From contig NZ_KV917371.1 of the NCBI RefSeq assembly GCF_002019635.1, forward strand, positions 1,718,001 through 1,782,000: DNA of 64,000 bases, given 5' to 3'. Each line of letters starts with the position of its first letter. The first letter of the stretch is position 1. Positions 9,327 through 17,053 of the stretch are shown here, piece by piece. Under the pieces are notes generated by a model. The model searched no databases. It saw nothing but the letters and a program-made list of their open reading frames with translations, and was not told where the DNA came from. Source of the stretch: Metabacillus halosaccharovorans. GTDB taxonomy: Bacteria; Bacillota; Bacilli; Bacillales; Bacillaceae. The translations under genes and the position numbers were made by a program.

Positions 9327-9746
9327 TTAAATATAGAACATGTAAGGTTCCTGGTCTCCATCTCCGTTGTAATTAGCAAGATCTTCTAATGTCGTATTGT
9401 CTAAAACATCCTTTACCGCATCACGAATTCTGATCCATAGTTGTCTTTTCGCAGGCTCTTCGTCATCCAACACTTCAACAGGACTTAGAGGTCCCTCTAA
9501 AACACGAATGATATCACCAGATGTGATATTTGCAGGTTCATCACCTAAAATATAACCGCCATATGCTCCTCTAATGCTTTTCACCAAGCGTGCGTTTCGC
9601 AAAGGTGCAATTAACTGTTCTAAGTAGTGTTCTGACAAATCATGAGCCTGAGCTATACTCTTTAAAGAGGTAGGACCTTCACCATGTTTTCTGGCGAGCT
9701 CAATCATAATTGTTAGTCCGTAACGGCCTTTTGTAGATATTTTCAT
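9327..9746 (-). CDS. cymR: Rrf2-family cysteine metabolism repressor CymR
   Basis: A 139-residue Rrf2-type winged-helix regulator; CymR represses sulfur and cysteine uptake genes together with CysK. The N-terminal helix-turn-helix is MKISTKGRYGLTIMIELARK through AYGGYILGDEP, typical of the family. No Fe-S cysteines are present, as expected for CymR and unlike IscR. ATG after AAGGGGGAA. First gene of the cymR-iscS-mnmA unit, which links the regulator to sulfur-using enzymes. Confidence 0.93.
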   Translation of the reverse strand: MKISTKGRYGLTIMIELARKHGEGPTSLKSIAQAHDLSEHYLEQLIAPLRNARLVKSIRGAYGGYILGDEPANITSGDIIRVLEGPLSPVEVLDDEEPAKRQLWIRIRDAVKDVLDNTTLEDLANYNGDGDQEPYMFYI

Positions 9747-10048
9747 TGTTTTCCCCCTTACGCCAGGAATTAATATAGGTAAGTAACCTTTTAAAATATA
9801 TAAACTGTTTCAATATTATAAATCTTTTCTATCATCAGCATGATCTACTATCTGATAAAAGATTCAGGAATTTTAAAAATAAGTATTTCAAAAGAGATGA
9901 ACCATCTCTTTTCAGAACGAAACCCTTTTTCCAATGTATTTCTAGTCTATATACTTTTGAACACTAGCCATTATAGCATAAACTTATCGTATTAAGCACT
10001 TAAACCACCTATGCTGCTTCAACACATCATATTGTATAAACACAAATA
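9747..10048. other. Intergenic region between rarA and cymR
   Basis: A 302-base gap. It contains a 10-bp perfect hairpin AAAAGAGATG/CATCTCTTTT with a three-base loop (9890-9912), likely a terminator for rarA on the minus strand since TACTTATTTTT follows. Between it and cymR the DNA is AT-rich and must hold the cymR promoter; a TATAAT-like box occurs near 9820 but I see no convincing -35. No small gene is evident. Confidence 0.6.
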
Positions 10049-11338
10049 CTACTTTCTTTGATTTCTAAACTGCTCTAACTTTTCATAAATGGCAGCAAGT
10101 CTTTTTTCATCACCAGCTTCCAATGGCTGATAATATTTTGTTCCAATTAAATTCTCTGGAAGGTAGTCTTGGTTAACCCATCCTCCAAATGTTCCAATCG
10201 GAAAGTCATGAGGATATTTATACCCAACATGTCCTAACACTTTTGCACCGGCGTAATGACCGTCTCGAAGGTGCATTGGAATGTTTCCTACTTTTCCAGA
10301 CCGAACATCTTGAATTGCCAAGTCTAAAGCCTTATAAGCTGAATTGGACTTTGAAGAAAGGCACATTTCCACAACGGCCACAGATAACGGAATACGCGCT
10401 TCCGGGAGCCCTAAACGCTCACTTGCAGTGACAGCGGCTAAAACATTATTACCTACAGCAGTGTTTGCTAAGCCGATATCTTCATATGCGATCACTACTA
10501 ACCTTCGATTGACTGCAACAAGGTCACCTGTTTCTAATAAATGGGCGAGATAATATAATGCCGCATCTACATCACTGCCTCTAATACTCTTTTGTAAGCT
10601 TGAAAGAAGATTATAAAAATGGGTTCCTTTCTTATCGCCATATACTCCAACATTTTCTACCATATCATTTACTATTTTATCATCGACAATAAATGTCTCA
10701 TTTACCTTTGATGATGAATAAACAATTGATTCCAATAAAGTTAAGGATTTTCGAGCGTCTCCATTGGACCCAAAAGCAATCATTTTCACTTGTTCCTCTG
10801 AAATATCAATCTTAACCATACCCAACCCTTTTCTTTCATCCTGCAGGGCACGTTGAAGAAGTACCTCGATATCTTCAACAGTTAATCTTGTTAACTGTTT
10901 TATCTGTCCACATCGACTTCTAATTGCTGGATTGACATCATGAAACGGGTTTTCTGTTGTTGCTCCAATTAAGATGATGTCTCCCCGTTCAACATGTGGC
11001 AACAAGTAATCTTGCTGGGCTTTGTTAAAACGATGAATTTCATCTAAAAACAAAATGACTTTTCCTGTAATTCTCGTTTCATCAACGACTGCTTCTACAT
11101 CTTTCTTTCCAGCAGTTGTTGCATTCAGTGCAATAAAGGGGATATTTGTCGTGCCTGCTATGGCAAAAGCGATTGATGTTTTTCCAATACCCGGCTCACC
11201 GTACAGAAGCATAGAAGGGACATATCCATTTTTTATCATCTTATAAAGGCTTGTTTCTTCCCCTATCACCTCTTTTTGCCCAACAATCTCATCAATTGTT
11301 GAAGGCCTCATTCGGAAAGCAAGTGGTTCTCCGTTCAC
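10049..11338 (-). CDS. rarA: Replication-associated recombination ATPase RarA (MgsA/YrvN)
   Basis: AAA+ ATPase of the RarA/MgsA/WRNIP1 family that acts at stalled replication forks. In 429 residues: Walker A YGEPGIGKTS near 45-54, Walker B LFLDEIHRFNK near 97-107, sensor 1 IGATTENPF, an arginine-finger region RSRCGQIKQL, and the conserved C-terminal tetramerisation part YPHDFPIGTFGGWVNQDYLP. GTG start (11336-11338) seven bases after AGGAGG; the overlapping ATG at 11338-11340 is out of frame. Transcribed divergently from the RsfA-like gene. Normal family length. Confidence 0.96.
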   Translation of the reverse strand: MNGEPLAFRMRPSTIDEIVGQKEVIGEETSLYKMIKNGYVPSMLLYGEPGIGKTSIAFAIAGTTNIPFIALNATTAGKKDVEAVVDETRITGKVILFLDEIHRFNKAQQDYLLPHVERGDIILIGATTENPFHDVNPAIRSRCGQIKQLTRLTVEDIEVLLQRALQDERKGLGMVKIDISEEQVKMIAFGSNGDARKSLTLLESIVYSSSKVNETFIVDDKIVNDMVENVGVYGDKKGTHFYNLLSSLQKSIRGSDVDAALYYLAHLLETGDLVAVNRRLVVIAYEDIGLANTAVGNNVLAAVTASERLGLPEARIPLSVAVVEMCLSSKSNSAYKALDLAIQDVRSGKVGNIPMHLRDGHYAGAKVLGHVGYKYPHDFPIGTFGGWVNQDYLPENLIGTKYYQPLEAGDEKRLAAIYEKLEQFRNQRK

Positions 11339-11503
11339 ATTAATACCTCCTGTTCATTTCTAACTTACATTATAAACCGAGTAACGAAACATTGTAATTG
11401 AAGGTGCTTGGAAGACATCTAGAATAAACATAGATAATTCGGAAAGGATAAAAAATGACTAACTTGATTGTAATGTGATAAAGGGGAATCCAGGGAGGTT
11501 GTC

Positions 11504-12028
11504 GTGAAAACTAGACATGATGCGTGGACTTTAGAAAATGAACAACTTCTAGCAGAAACGGTTCTATCATATGTTCAAAACGGCCGTACTCAGTCGGCTG
11601 CTTTTAAGGATGTTGGAAATCGATTGAATCGTACAGCAGCAGCGTGTGGATACAGGTGGAATGCGGAACTCCGCAAAAATTACACAAAAGAGCTGGAACA
11701 AGCCAAGATGAAAAGAAATCTTAACAAAAAGCAAGCCCAAAATAGGCAACAGGTTTTACAACATGGTGAAATAATACAGCTAACAATAGACGAATGCATC
11801 CATTATTTATCTCAAGTTCGAAGCAAAGAGAACCACATTCACTTTCTTGATGAAAATATACGATTAATTGAAGAAAATAAAAAGTTGTATGAGAAAAAAC
11901 AAACCCTTATAAAAAAGTATGAGCAACTTACTAACCAAAAACAAAAGATAGATCATAAGTATAAGGCTTTATTTCGTCTTATTAACGAGGTCCAATTAAT
12001 AGAGGAGGAAAAGCAACTCTATCATTAA
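11504..12028 (+). CDS. RsfA/YlbO-family forespore transcription factor
   Basis: A 174-residue protein whose N-terminus (WTLENEQLLAETVLSYV ... LNRTAAACGYRWNAELRKNY) is the Myb/SANT-like DNA-binding domain of the RsfA family. Members are prespore-specific regulators that tune sigma-F or sigma-G genes in Bacillus. The C-terminal half (about 95-170) is a charged coiled coil (ENIRLIEENKKLYEKKQ), likely for dimerisation. GTG start at 11504 five bases after AGGGAGG. In B. subtilis rsfA and ylbO lie elsewhere, so its place between rarA and tcdA is a local addition; which paralogue it corresponds to cannot be said. Confidence 0.85.
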   Translation: MKTRHDAWTLENEQLLAETVLSYVQNGRTQSAAFKDVGNRLNRTAAACGYRWNAELRKNYTKELEQAKMKRNLNKKQAQNRQQVLQHGEIIQLTIDECIHYLSQVRSKENHIHFLDENIRLIEENKKLYEKKQTLIKKYEQLTNQKQKIDHKYKALFRLINEVQLIEEEKQLYH

Positions 12029-12041
12029 TGCTTTTCCTCTC
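12003..12041. terminator. Hairpin at the convergent RsfA-like/tcdA ends
   Basis: GAGGAAAAGCA (12005-12015) pairs with TGCTTTTCCTC (12029-12039), an 11-bp stem spanning the RsfA-like stop codon. No U-tract follows on either strand, so terminator activity is uncertain. Confidence 0.5.
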
Positions 12042-12055
12042 CCCAAAAAACCACT

Positions 12056-12823
12056 TTACTTTTCATCCTTCACACGAGTAATCTTAATATCCTTCAGTAG
12101 CTCTGTAATGACATATCCACCCATAATTAACCCTGCAACAGATGGAACAAATGCATTTGATGAAGGTGGCATTTTTGCTTTTCTTATTGGCGCCGCATCA
12201 TTTCCAACTTCTTTCCGTACTTCTTCACGAATTACAATCGGACTTTCATCTGAAAATACGACTTTTATGCCTTTATGAATTCCTTCTTTACGTAAGCGAG
12301 TTCGAATGACCTTTGCAATCGGATCTGTATGTGTTTTGGAAATATCAGCGACCTGAAATCTCGTTGGGTCCATTTTATTCGCTGCACCCATACTGGAGAT
12401 AATCGGAATGTTTCTTTTTATACATTCTTTCATTAAATGAATCTTATATGAAATTGTATCAGATGCATCCACTACATAATCAAGATTATGATCAAAGAAT
12501 TGTTCATACGTTTCTTCTGTGTAGAACATCTTTAAAGAAATGACTTCACAATCAGGATTAATGTCTTTAATACGATCAGCCATCAAGTCTACTTTCGGCT
12601 GACCTACTGTTGATACCAGTGCATGAATTTGACGATTTACATTTGTAATATCTACATCATCTTTATCTACTAGTACTAAGCGGCCTACACCTGATCTTGC
12701 TAATGCTTCTGCCGAGAAGGAGCCTACTCCTCCAATTCCCAATACAGCGACAGTGCTGTTTTTTAAAATATTTAACCCTTCTTTACCTATTGCCAATTCA
12801 TTACGCGAAAATTGATGTAGCAA
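12056..12823 (-). CDS. tcdA: tRNA t6A cyclisation enzyme TcdA (YrvM)
   Basis: E1-like ThiF/MoeB-fold enzyme of 255 residues; TcdA uses ATP to cyclise N6-threonylcarbamoyladenosine at position 37 of ANN-decoding tRNAs. Visible are the nucleotide-binding GIGGVGSFSAEALARSGVGR and the DKDDVDITNVNRQ segment with the conserved Asp and Arg. The 255-residue size lacks the Zn knuckle and C-terminal extension of MoeB/ThiF. TTG start (12821-12823) behind GGAGTGAG. It lies downstream of the 6S RNA and aspS, as in B. subtilis. Confidence 0.92.
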   Translation of the reverse strand: MLHQFSRNELAIGKEGLNILKNSTVAVLGIGGVGSFSAEALARSGVGRLVLVDKDDVDITNVNRQIHALVSTVGQPKVDLMADRIKDINPDCEVISLKMFYTEETYEQFFDHNLDYVVDASDTISYKIHLMKECIKRNIPIISSMGAANKMDPTRFQVADISKTHTDPIAKVIRTRLRKEGIHKGIKVVFSDESPIVIREEVRKEVGNDAAPIRKAKMPPSSNAFVPSVAGLIMGGYVITELLKDIKITRVKDEK

Positions 12824-12929
12824 CTAACTCACTCCAATTGATAACCTAAAATTTCTAATCATGTCATAATGACAGTATTTTTACCTGAAAAAGAATATAC
12901 CATACATCACTCAAAAAGTAAGCCCTTAT

Positions 12930-13006
12930 TATTAGAAAAACTTGGCTTGTCGCCAAGTCCTAATGGCGAAAGCCTTCTTTTTTCTTATACTATCATCCAT
13001 AAAATT
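12930..13006 (+). repeat. Dispersed hairpin repeat, copy 2
   Basis: Starts TATTAGAAAAACTTGG and contains the core GGCTTGTCGCCA, an eight-base loop and TGGCGAAAGCC, then CTTTTTTC and an extension TATACTATCATCCATAAAAT. It shares about 75 positions of alignment with copy 3 (18847-18920). The outer GAAAAA and TTTTTTC can pair, giving a terminator-shaped RNA on the plus strand, although no plus-strand gene ends here. Confidence 0.8.
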
Positions 13007-13028
13007 AATATACTTTCTGATAGTATAA
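12985..13028. repeat. 11-bp inverted repeat at the 6S RNA terminator
   Basis: TTATACTATCA (12985-12995) and TGATAGTATAA (13018-13028) are a perfect inverted repeat with a 22-base spacer. The left arm belongs to repeat copy 2; the right arm abuts the T tract of the 6S RNA terminator. Confidence 0.7.
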
Positions 13029-13072
13029 AAAAAGGGACACCTCATTTCACAGTTAGTGAAAGAGGTGCCCCC
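13027..13072 (-). terminator. Intrinsic terminator of the 6S RNA gene
   Basis: Minus-strand GGGGCACCTC pairs with GAGGTGTCCC (13034-13043 with 13062-13071) and is followed by seven T residues. It ends the 6S RNA transcript. Confidence 0.9.
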
Positions 13073-13275
13073 TATTTTTCTTCTATGTAGCAGTCCCGAT
13101 TGTGCCGTCGCCATTTCCCTCGTTTTGATCCCGCACTCAGCAGGTGGGTGCTTTGTTCCAGAGGTTTGTAAGTCCTCATGCGAGTGAGAGGCATTTACTC
13201 TGTCCGGAAACTTCAAGCTCCCGTATAAAAAATGTTAGGTCAAAACTAGGTGTACAACGAACACATCAGGACTTT
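13073..13275 (-). ncRNA. bsrA: 6S RNA (6S-1, BsrA type)
   Basis: A non-coding RNA that binds sigma-A RNA polymerase holoenzyme in a promoter-like open hairpin. The minus-strand sequence AAGTCCTGATGTG ... ACGGGAGCTTGAAGTTTCCGG ... CCTCTCACTCGCATGAGG ... CACCCACCTGCTGAGTGCGGG ... CGGGACTGCTACAT resembles B. subtilis 6S-1 closely. The closing stem AGTCC/GGACT (13269-13273 with 13092-13096) is intact. Its place between aspS and tcdA (yrvM) is that of bsrA in B. subtilis. A TATATA box lies just upstream near 13280. The 3' end is set by the terminator at 13027-13072. Mature ends are approximate. Confidence 0.93.
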
Positions 13276-13333
13276 CTTATATATACTTTAAAAAAATAAT
13301 AGCATAAGAAAAATTTCATTTCAAGTTCTTGAC

Positions 13334-15100
13334 TTAGTCACGAAGCTCAAGATTTAATTCTTCTAATTGCGCTTCACTAACTGCACTTGGTGCACTTGTT
13401 AATAAGTCACTTGCACTAGCTGTTTTAGGGAAAGCAATTGTGTCTCGTAGATTTGAACGACCAGCTAAAAGCATAACAAGTCTATCCAATCCAAGAGCAA
13501 TACCTCCATGTGGTGGTGTTCCATATTCAAATGCTTCTAATAGGAAACCGAATTGCTCTCTAGCCTCTTCTTCAGAGAAACCTAACAGCTTAAACATTTT
13601 TTCCTGAATATCTTTTTCAAAAATACGGATAGATCCTCCACCTAATTCATATCCATTTAGGACAATATCATAAGCTTGTGCTTTCATATTTGAAGGATCT
13701 GTATCAAACAATTCAATGTCTTCGCGTGCAGGCATTGTAAATGGATGATGTGCTGCATAAAAGCGTTTTGTTGCTTCATCATACTCAAGTAACGGCCAAT
13801 CAACTACCCACAGGAAGTTAAATTTGCTTTCGTCAATTAAGTTTAGATCCTTACCAAGCTTTGAACGAAGTGCTCCTAAAGCATCTGCAACAACTGATTT
13901 TTCATCTGCAACGAAGACAAGAAGATCACCAACAGTTGCCTCTAATGTTTGTAACAGCCCTTTTTGCTCTTCTTCAGTGAAGAACTTGATAATTGGACCT
14001 TTTAGACCGTCCACTTCAACCTTAAGCCATGCCAAACCTTTGGCACCGTAAGGAGCAACAAATTCCGCTAGTGCATCCATATCTTTTCTAGAGTATTTAT
14101 CAGCTGCACCTTTAACGTTTATCGATTTAACTTGACCGCCATTTGCGATTACAGTATTAAATACTTTTAAACCACTATCCTTAACGATTTCGCCAACATC
14201 CACAAGCTCTAGACCGAAGCGTGTATCTGGCTTATCAGATCCATATCGTCCCATAGCTTCATCATAAGTCATTCTAGGTAATGGTAATTCAATCTCGATA
14301 CTTTTTGTTTCCTTCATGATTATTGACATCATTTGTTCTGTCATAGACATAATATCATCTTGACTCATAAATGAAGTTTCAATGTCAATTTGGGTAAATT
14401 CCGGTTGACGATCAGCACGCAAGTCTTCATCACGGAAACAACGGGCAATCTGATAATATTTATCAAAACCAGAAACCATTAATAACTGTTTAAAGATTTG
14501 AGGTGATTGAGGTAAAGCATAAAATTCTCCCTCATGCACACGACTTGGTACTAAATAATCACGAGCACCTTCTGGCGTGCTTTTTGTTAATATCGGTGTC
14601 TCAATATCTAAAAAGCCATTTTCATCCAAGAAATTTCTCATAGATCTTGTTACTTGATGACGCAATTCAAGCGTAGTTTGTAAACCTGGTCTTCTTAAAT
14701 CTAAGTAACGGTATTTTAAACGAACATCCTCTGACACTTCATCAGATTTATCTTCAATTAAGAATGGCGGGTTTTTAGCAGCATTGATAATTGTCACTTT
14801 CTCTACAATAACCTCAATTGTACCTGTTGAAACATTTGGATTGATTGTTTCTTCATCACGCTTAACAACTTTACCAGTTATATCCAACACATATTCACTA
14901 CGAACTTTTTCTGCAATTGCTAATGCTTCAGCAGAAATTTCCGGGTTAAAAACTACCTGTACAACACCTGTACGGTCACGCAGGTCAATAAAAATAACTC
15001 CGCCTAAATCTCGTCTTTTTGCTACCCAGCCTTTTAAAATGACTTCTTCACCAATTGCTGACTCTGGAACTTCGCCACAGTAATACGTACGGCCAAACAT
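13334..15100 (-). CDS. aspS: Aspartyl-tRNA synthetase
   Basis: Class IIb synthetase of 588 residues that charges tRNA-Asp. N-terminal OB anticodon-binding domain (1-105), motif 2 with [20 protein letters not shown], a bacterial GAD insertion (about 285-410) and motif 3 [16 protein letters not shown] near the C-terminus. The bacterial length with GAD domain is normal. ATG after AGGAGAGGG. Seventeen bases separate it from the hisS stop, so both are expressed from the T-box leader upstream of hisS. I cannot tell from sequence whether the enzyme is discriminating or also charges tRNA-Asn. Confidence 0.98.
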   Translation of the reverse strand: MFGRTYYCGEVPESAIGEEVILKGWVAKRRDLGGVIFIDLRDRTGVVQVVFNPEISAEALAIAEKVRSEYVLDITGKVVKRDEETINPNVSTGTIEVIVEKVTIINAAKNPPFLIEDKSDEVSEDVRLKYRYLDLRRPGLQTTLELRHQVTRSMRNFLDENGFLDIETPILTKSTPEGARDYLVPSRVHEGEFYALPQSPQIFKQLLMVSGFDKYYQIARCFRDEDLRADRQPEFTQIDIETSFMSQDDIMSMTEQMMSIIMKETKSIEIELPLPRMTYDEAMGRYGSDKPDTRFGLELVDVGEIVKDSGLKVFNTVIANGGQVKSINVKGAADKYSRKDMDALAEFVAPYGAKGLAWLKVEVDGLKGPIIKFFTEEEQKGLLQTLEATVGDLLVFVADEKSVVADALGALRSKLGKDLNLIDESKFNFLWVVDWPLLEYDEATKRFYAAHHPFTMPAREDIELFDTDPSNMKAQAYDIVLNGYELGGGSIRIFEKDIQEKMFKLLGFSEEEAREQFGFLLEAFEYGTPPHGGIALGLDRLVMLLAGRSNLRDTIAFPKTASASDLLTSAPSAVSEAQLEELNLELRD

Positions 15101-15117
15101 GAAACCCTCTCCTTTTA

Positions 15118-16389
15118 TTACATTGTTTTTTGTTTTAAATATGAGATCACTTGATCAAGTGCAATTTCTTCTTGTGTGCCAGTTTCCATATTTTTAATGG
15201 CTATCACATTGTTTGTTAATTCGTCATCTCCTAAAACTGCAACAAATTTAGCTTGATGACGATCTGCAGCTTTAAATTGAGCTTTCATCTTTTTATCTTC
15301 GTAGTCCTTCTCAGCAACAAGACCAGCATTTCTCATATCATTCAATAATGATACGGCACGATCTTTTGCTTGGTCTCCCATTGTTACGATATAACAATCT
15401 ACGCCAGCTGAAATTGGTAATTCAATACCTTCCGCTTCAAGTGCTGCTAATAAACGCTCAATACTTAGCGCAAATCCGATACCAGGAGTTTCCGGGCCAC
15501 CGATTTCCTGTGCTAAGCCATTGTATCGTCCGCCACCGCAAAGTGTCGTAATGGCTCCGAATCCTTCTGCATTGCTCATAATTTCAAAAGCAGTATGATT
15601 ATAATAATCCAATCCTCTAACAAGTCCCGCATCAACTTCAAACTCAATCCCATTAGCAGTTAAATACTGCTGAACCTTGTTAAAGTAAAGAGTAGAATCT
15701 TCATTAAGGAATTCAAGAATAGATGGAGCAGTTCCCATCAAATCATGATCTCGATCCTTTTTACAATCCAAGATTCTTAATGGGTTTAGTTGTAATCTTT
15801 TTTGACAATCAGAACAAAATTCCCCAATCCTTGGTTCAAAATGAGCAATTAGTGCTTTACGATGAGCCTTACGACTTTCGCTATCACCTAAGCTATTGAT
15901 AACCAGCTTTAAGCTTTTCAAACCAAGTGTTTGATATAAATTCATTGCTAGAGAAATCACTTCTGCATCAATGGCTGGATCATTACTCCCAAGTGCCTCA
16001 ATACCAAACTGGACAAATTGGCGGTAACGACCTGTTTGGGGACGTTCATAACGGAACATTGGTCCGATATAATACAATTTTGTTGGCTGTGAAGCATTTG
16101 CATATAGTTTTTTCTCTACAAAAGCTCGAACAGTTGAAGCTGTTCCCTCTGGACGTAGGGTAATACTTCTTCCTTTCCGATCTTGAAATGTATACATTTC
16201 CTTTTGGACGATATCGGTACTTTCCCCAACACCACGAGCAAAAAGCTCTGTATGTTCAAAAACTGGTGTACGAATCTCCTTATATTGATATCTCCTACAT
16301 AAATCACGTGCAGTATTTTCAACAAACTGCCACTTTTCAACCTCTCCAGGTAAAATATCCTGAGTACCTCTAGGAATCTGGAATGACAT
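15118..16389 (-). CDS. hisS: Histidyl-tRNA synthetase
   Basis: Class IIa synthetase of 423 residues charging tRNA-His. Motif 1 region ([21 protein letters not shown]), motif 2 [16 protein letters not shown] and [15 protein letters not shown], the HisRS-specific [11 protein letters not shown] and motif 3 [15 protein letters not shown] are all present, followed by an anticodon-binding domain from about 325. ATG after AAAGGAGG. First gene of the hisS-aspS operon, controlled by a T-box with a His specifier. Confidence 0.98.
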   Translation of the reverse strand: MSFQIPRGTQDILPGEVEKWQFVENTARDLCRRYQYKEIRTPVFEHTELFARGVGESTDIVQKEMYTFQDRKGRSITLRPEGTASTVRAFVEKKLYANASQPTKLYYIGPMFRYERPQTGRYRQFVQFGIEALGSNDPAIDAEVISLAMNLYQTLGLKSLKLVINSLGDSESRKAHRKALIAHFEPRIGEFCSDCQKRLQLNPLRILDCKKDRDHDLMGTAPSILEFLNEDSTLYFNKVQQYLTANGIEFEVDAGLVRGLDYYNHTAFEIMSNAEGFGAITTLCGGGRYNGLAQEIGGPETPGIGFALSIERLLAALEAEGIELPISAGVDCYIVTMGDQAKDRAVSLLNDMRNAGLVAEKDYEDKKMKAQFKAADRHQAKFVAVLGDDELTNNVIAIKNMETGTQEEIALDQVISYLKQKTM

Positions 16390-16408
16390 AATTTACCTCC
16401 TTTAAAAA

Positions 16409-16708
16409 ATACAACAAAAAAACTCCCGTCCTACAAAATGTAGGGACGAGAGTTATACCCGTGGTTCCACCCTAGTTGAAATAAATCATCTATTTCCACT
16501 CGATCAGTTAACGCCTGTCACGTTCTACTCCTACTGGACTTACTGTTTTTCAGAGAGAAACCTAAGGAGTGTTTTTCAATAAGTCATCATGTGGAAATGC
16601 TTTCAGCCTAAGACATTTCCTCTCTTTTCATGTGTTATCTTATTTACTGTTCTCCCTCATTGGTTCACAAAATTATATATGTTGTATTTAGCTAATACTT
16701 TCGAATTT
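16409..16708 (-). ncRNA. T-box leader (tRNA-His sensing) of hisS-aspS
   Basis: Minus-strand T-box core AGGGTGGAACCACGGG (16458-16473). The terminator arms are 16441-16454 and 16421-16433, followed by a run of T. In Stem I an AGTA and the strand AATAAG pair with CTTATT; the following GAAAAA leads into CAC (16569-16571), a histidine codon at the specifier position. No GAC (Asp) codon overlaps it, so the leader should read tRNA-His only. Boundaries are approximate. Confidence 0.92.
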
Positions 16709-16714
16709 TATCTT

Positions 16715-16744
16715 ATCATACGTATCTTTGTAGTATATTGTCAA
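16715..16744 (-). promoter_or_regulatory. Sigma-A promoter of the hisS-aspS operon
   Basis: Minus-strand TTGACA (16739-16744) and TATGAT (16715-16720) with an 18-base spacer. The -35 box overlaps the stop codon of yrzK (16741-16743). Confidence 0.85.
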
Positions 16745-16914
16745 GACCGATTTAAATGTTTTTTTAAATTTTTCACTTCTCTTAAGGAAATTCCAAATTC
16801 AGATGCAAGTTCAAAAGACGAGTCATTTTGCTCTTTTGTCATAAAATCATGAAAGTTTACCCCGAAAACATCCCGTCTGGAGTGCATTAATTCCCCTTTG
16901 TCATTATTTCTCAT
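16741..16914 (-). CDS. yrzK: YrzK-like small protein
   Basis: A 57-residue protein (MRNNDKGELMHSRRDVFGVN...) with a C-terminal helix-turn-helix-like segment, SSFELASEFGISLREVKNLKK, that recalls sigma region 4 or small adaptor HTHs. ATG at 16912-16914 eight bases after GAGGTGG. It occupies the position of yrzK between hisS and yrvJ in B. subtilis. No biochemical role is known to me. It is divergent from the amidase gene, and its last codons carry the hisS promoter. Whether it binds DNA is speculative. Confidence 0.82.
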   Translation of the reverse strand: MRNNDKGELMHSRRDVFGVNFHDFMTKEQNDSSFELASEFGISLREVKNLKKHLNRS

Positions 16915-17053
16915 TGATCATTCCACCTCATCTCGTCATAGTCATTATTATCTTTTCCTATTTTGGAAAAATTTATTTCAAATTTCTAAAGGAATGTCGA
17001 TATAAGTAGAGAAATGTTTTATTTAACTAATTTTTATAAAAAGGAGGTTTATC

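Noticed and set aside
9890-9912. Palindrome AAAAGAGATG/CATCTCTTTT as a CymR or other operator
   Set aside because: Three-base loop, A/T flanks and position after rarA fit a terminator better; it does not resemble a known CymR site.
12932-13216. 94-codon frame through the 6S RNA gene and repeat copy 2
   Set aside because: The DNA is explained by the structured 6S RNA and its terminator; the frame has no ribosome site and crosses the terminator.
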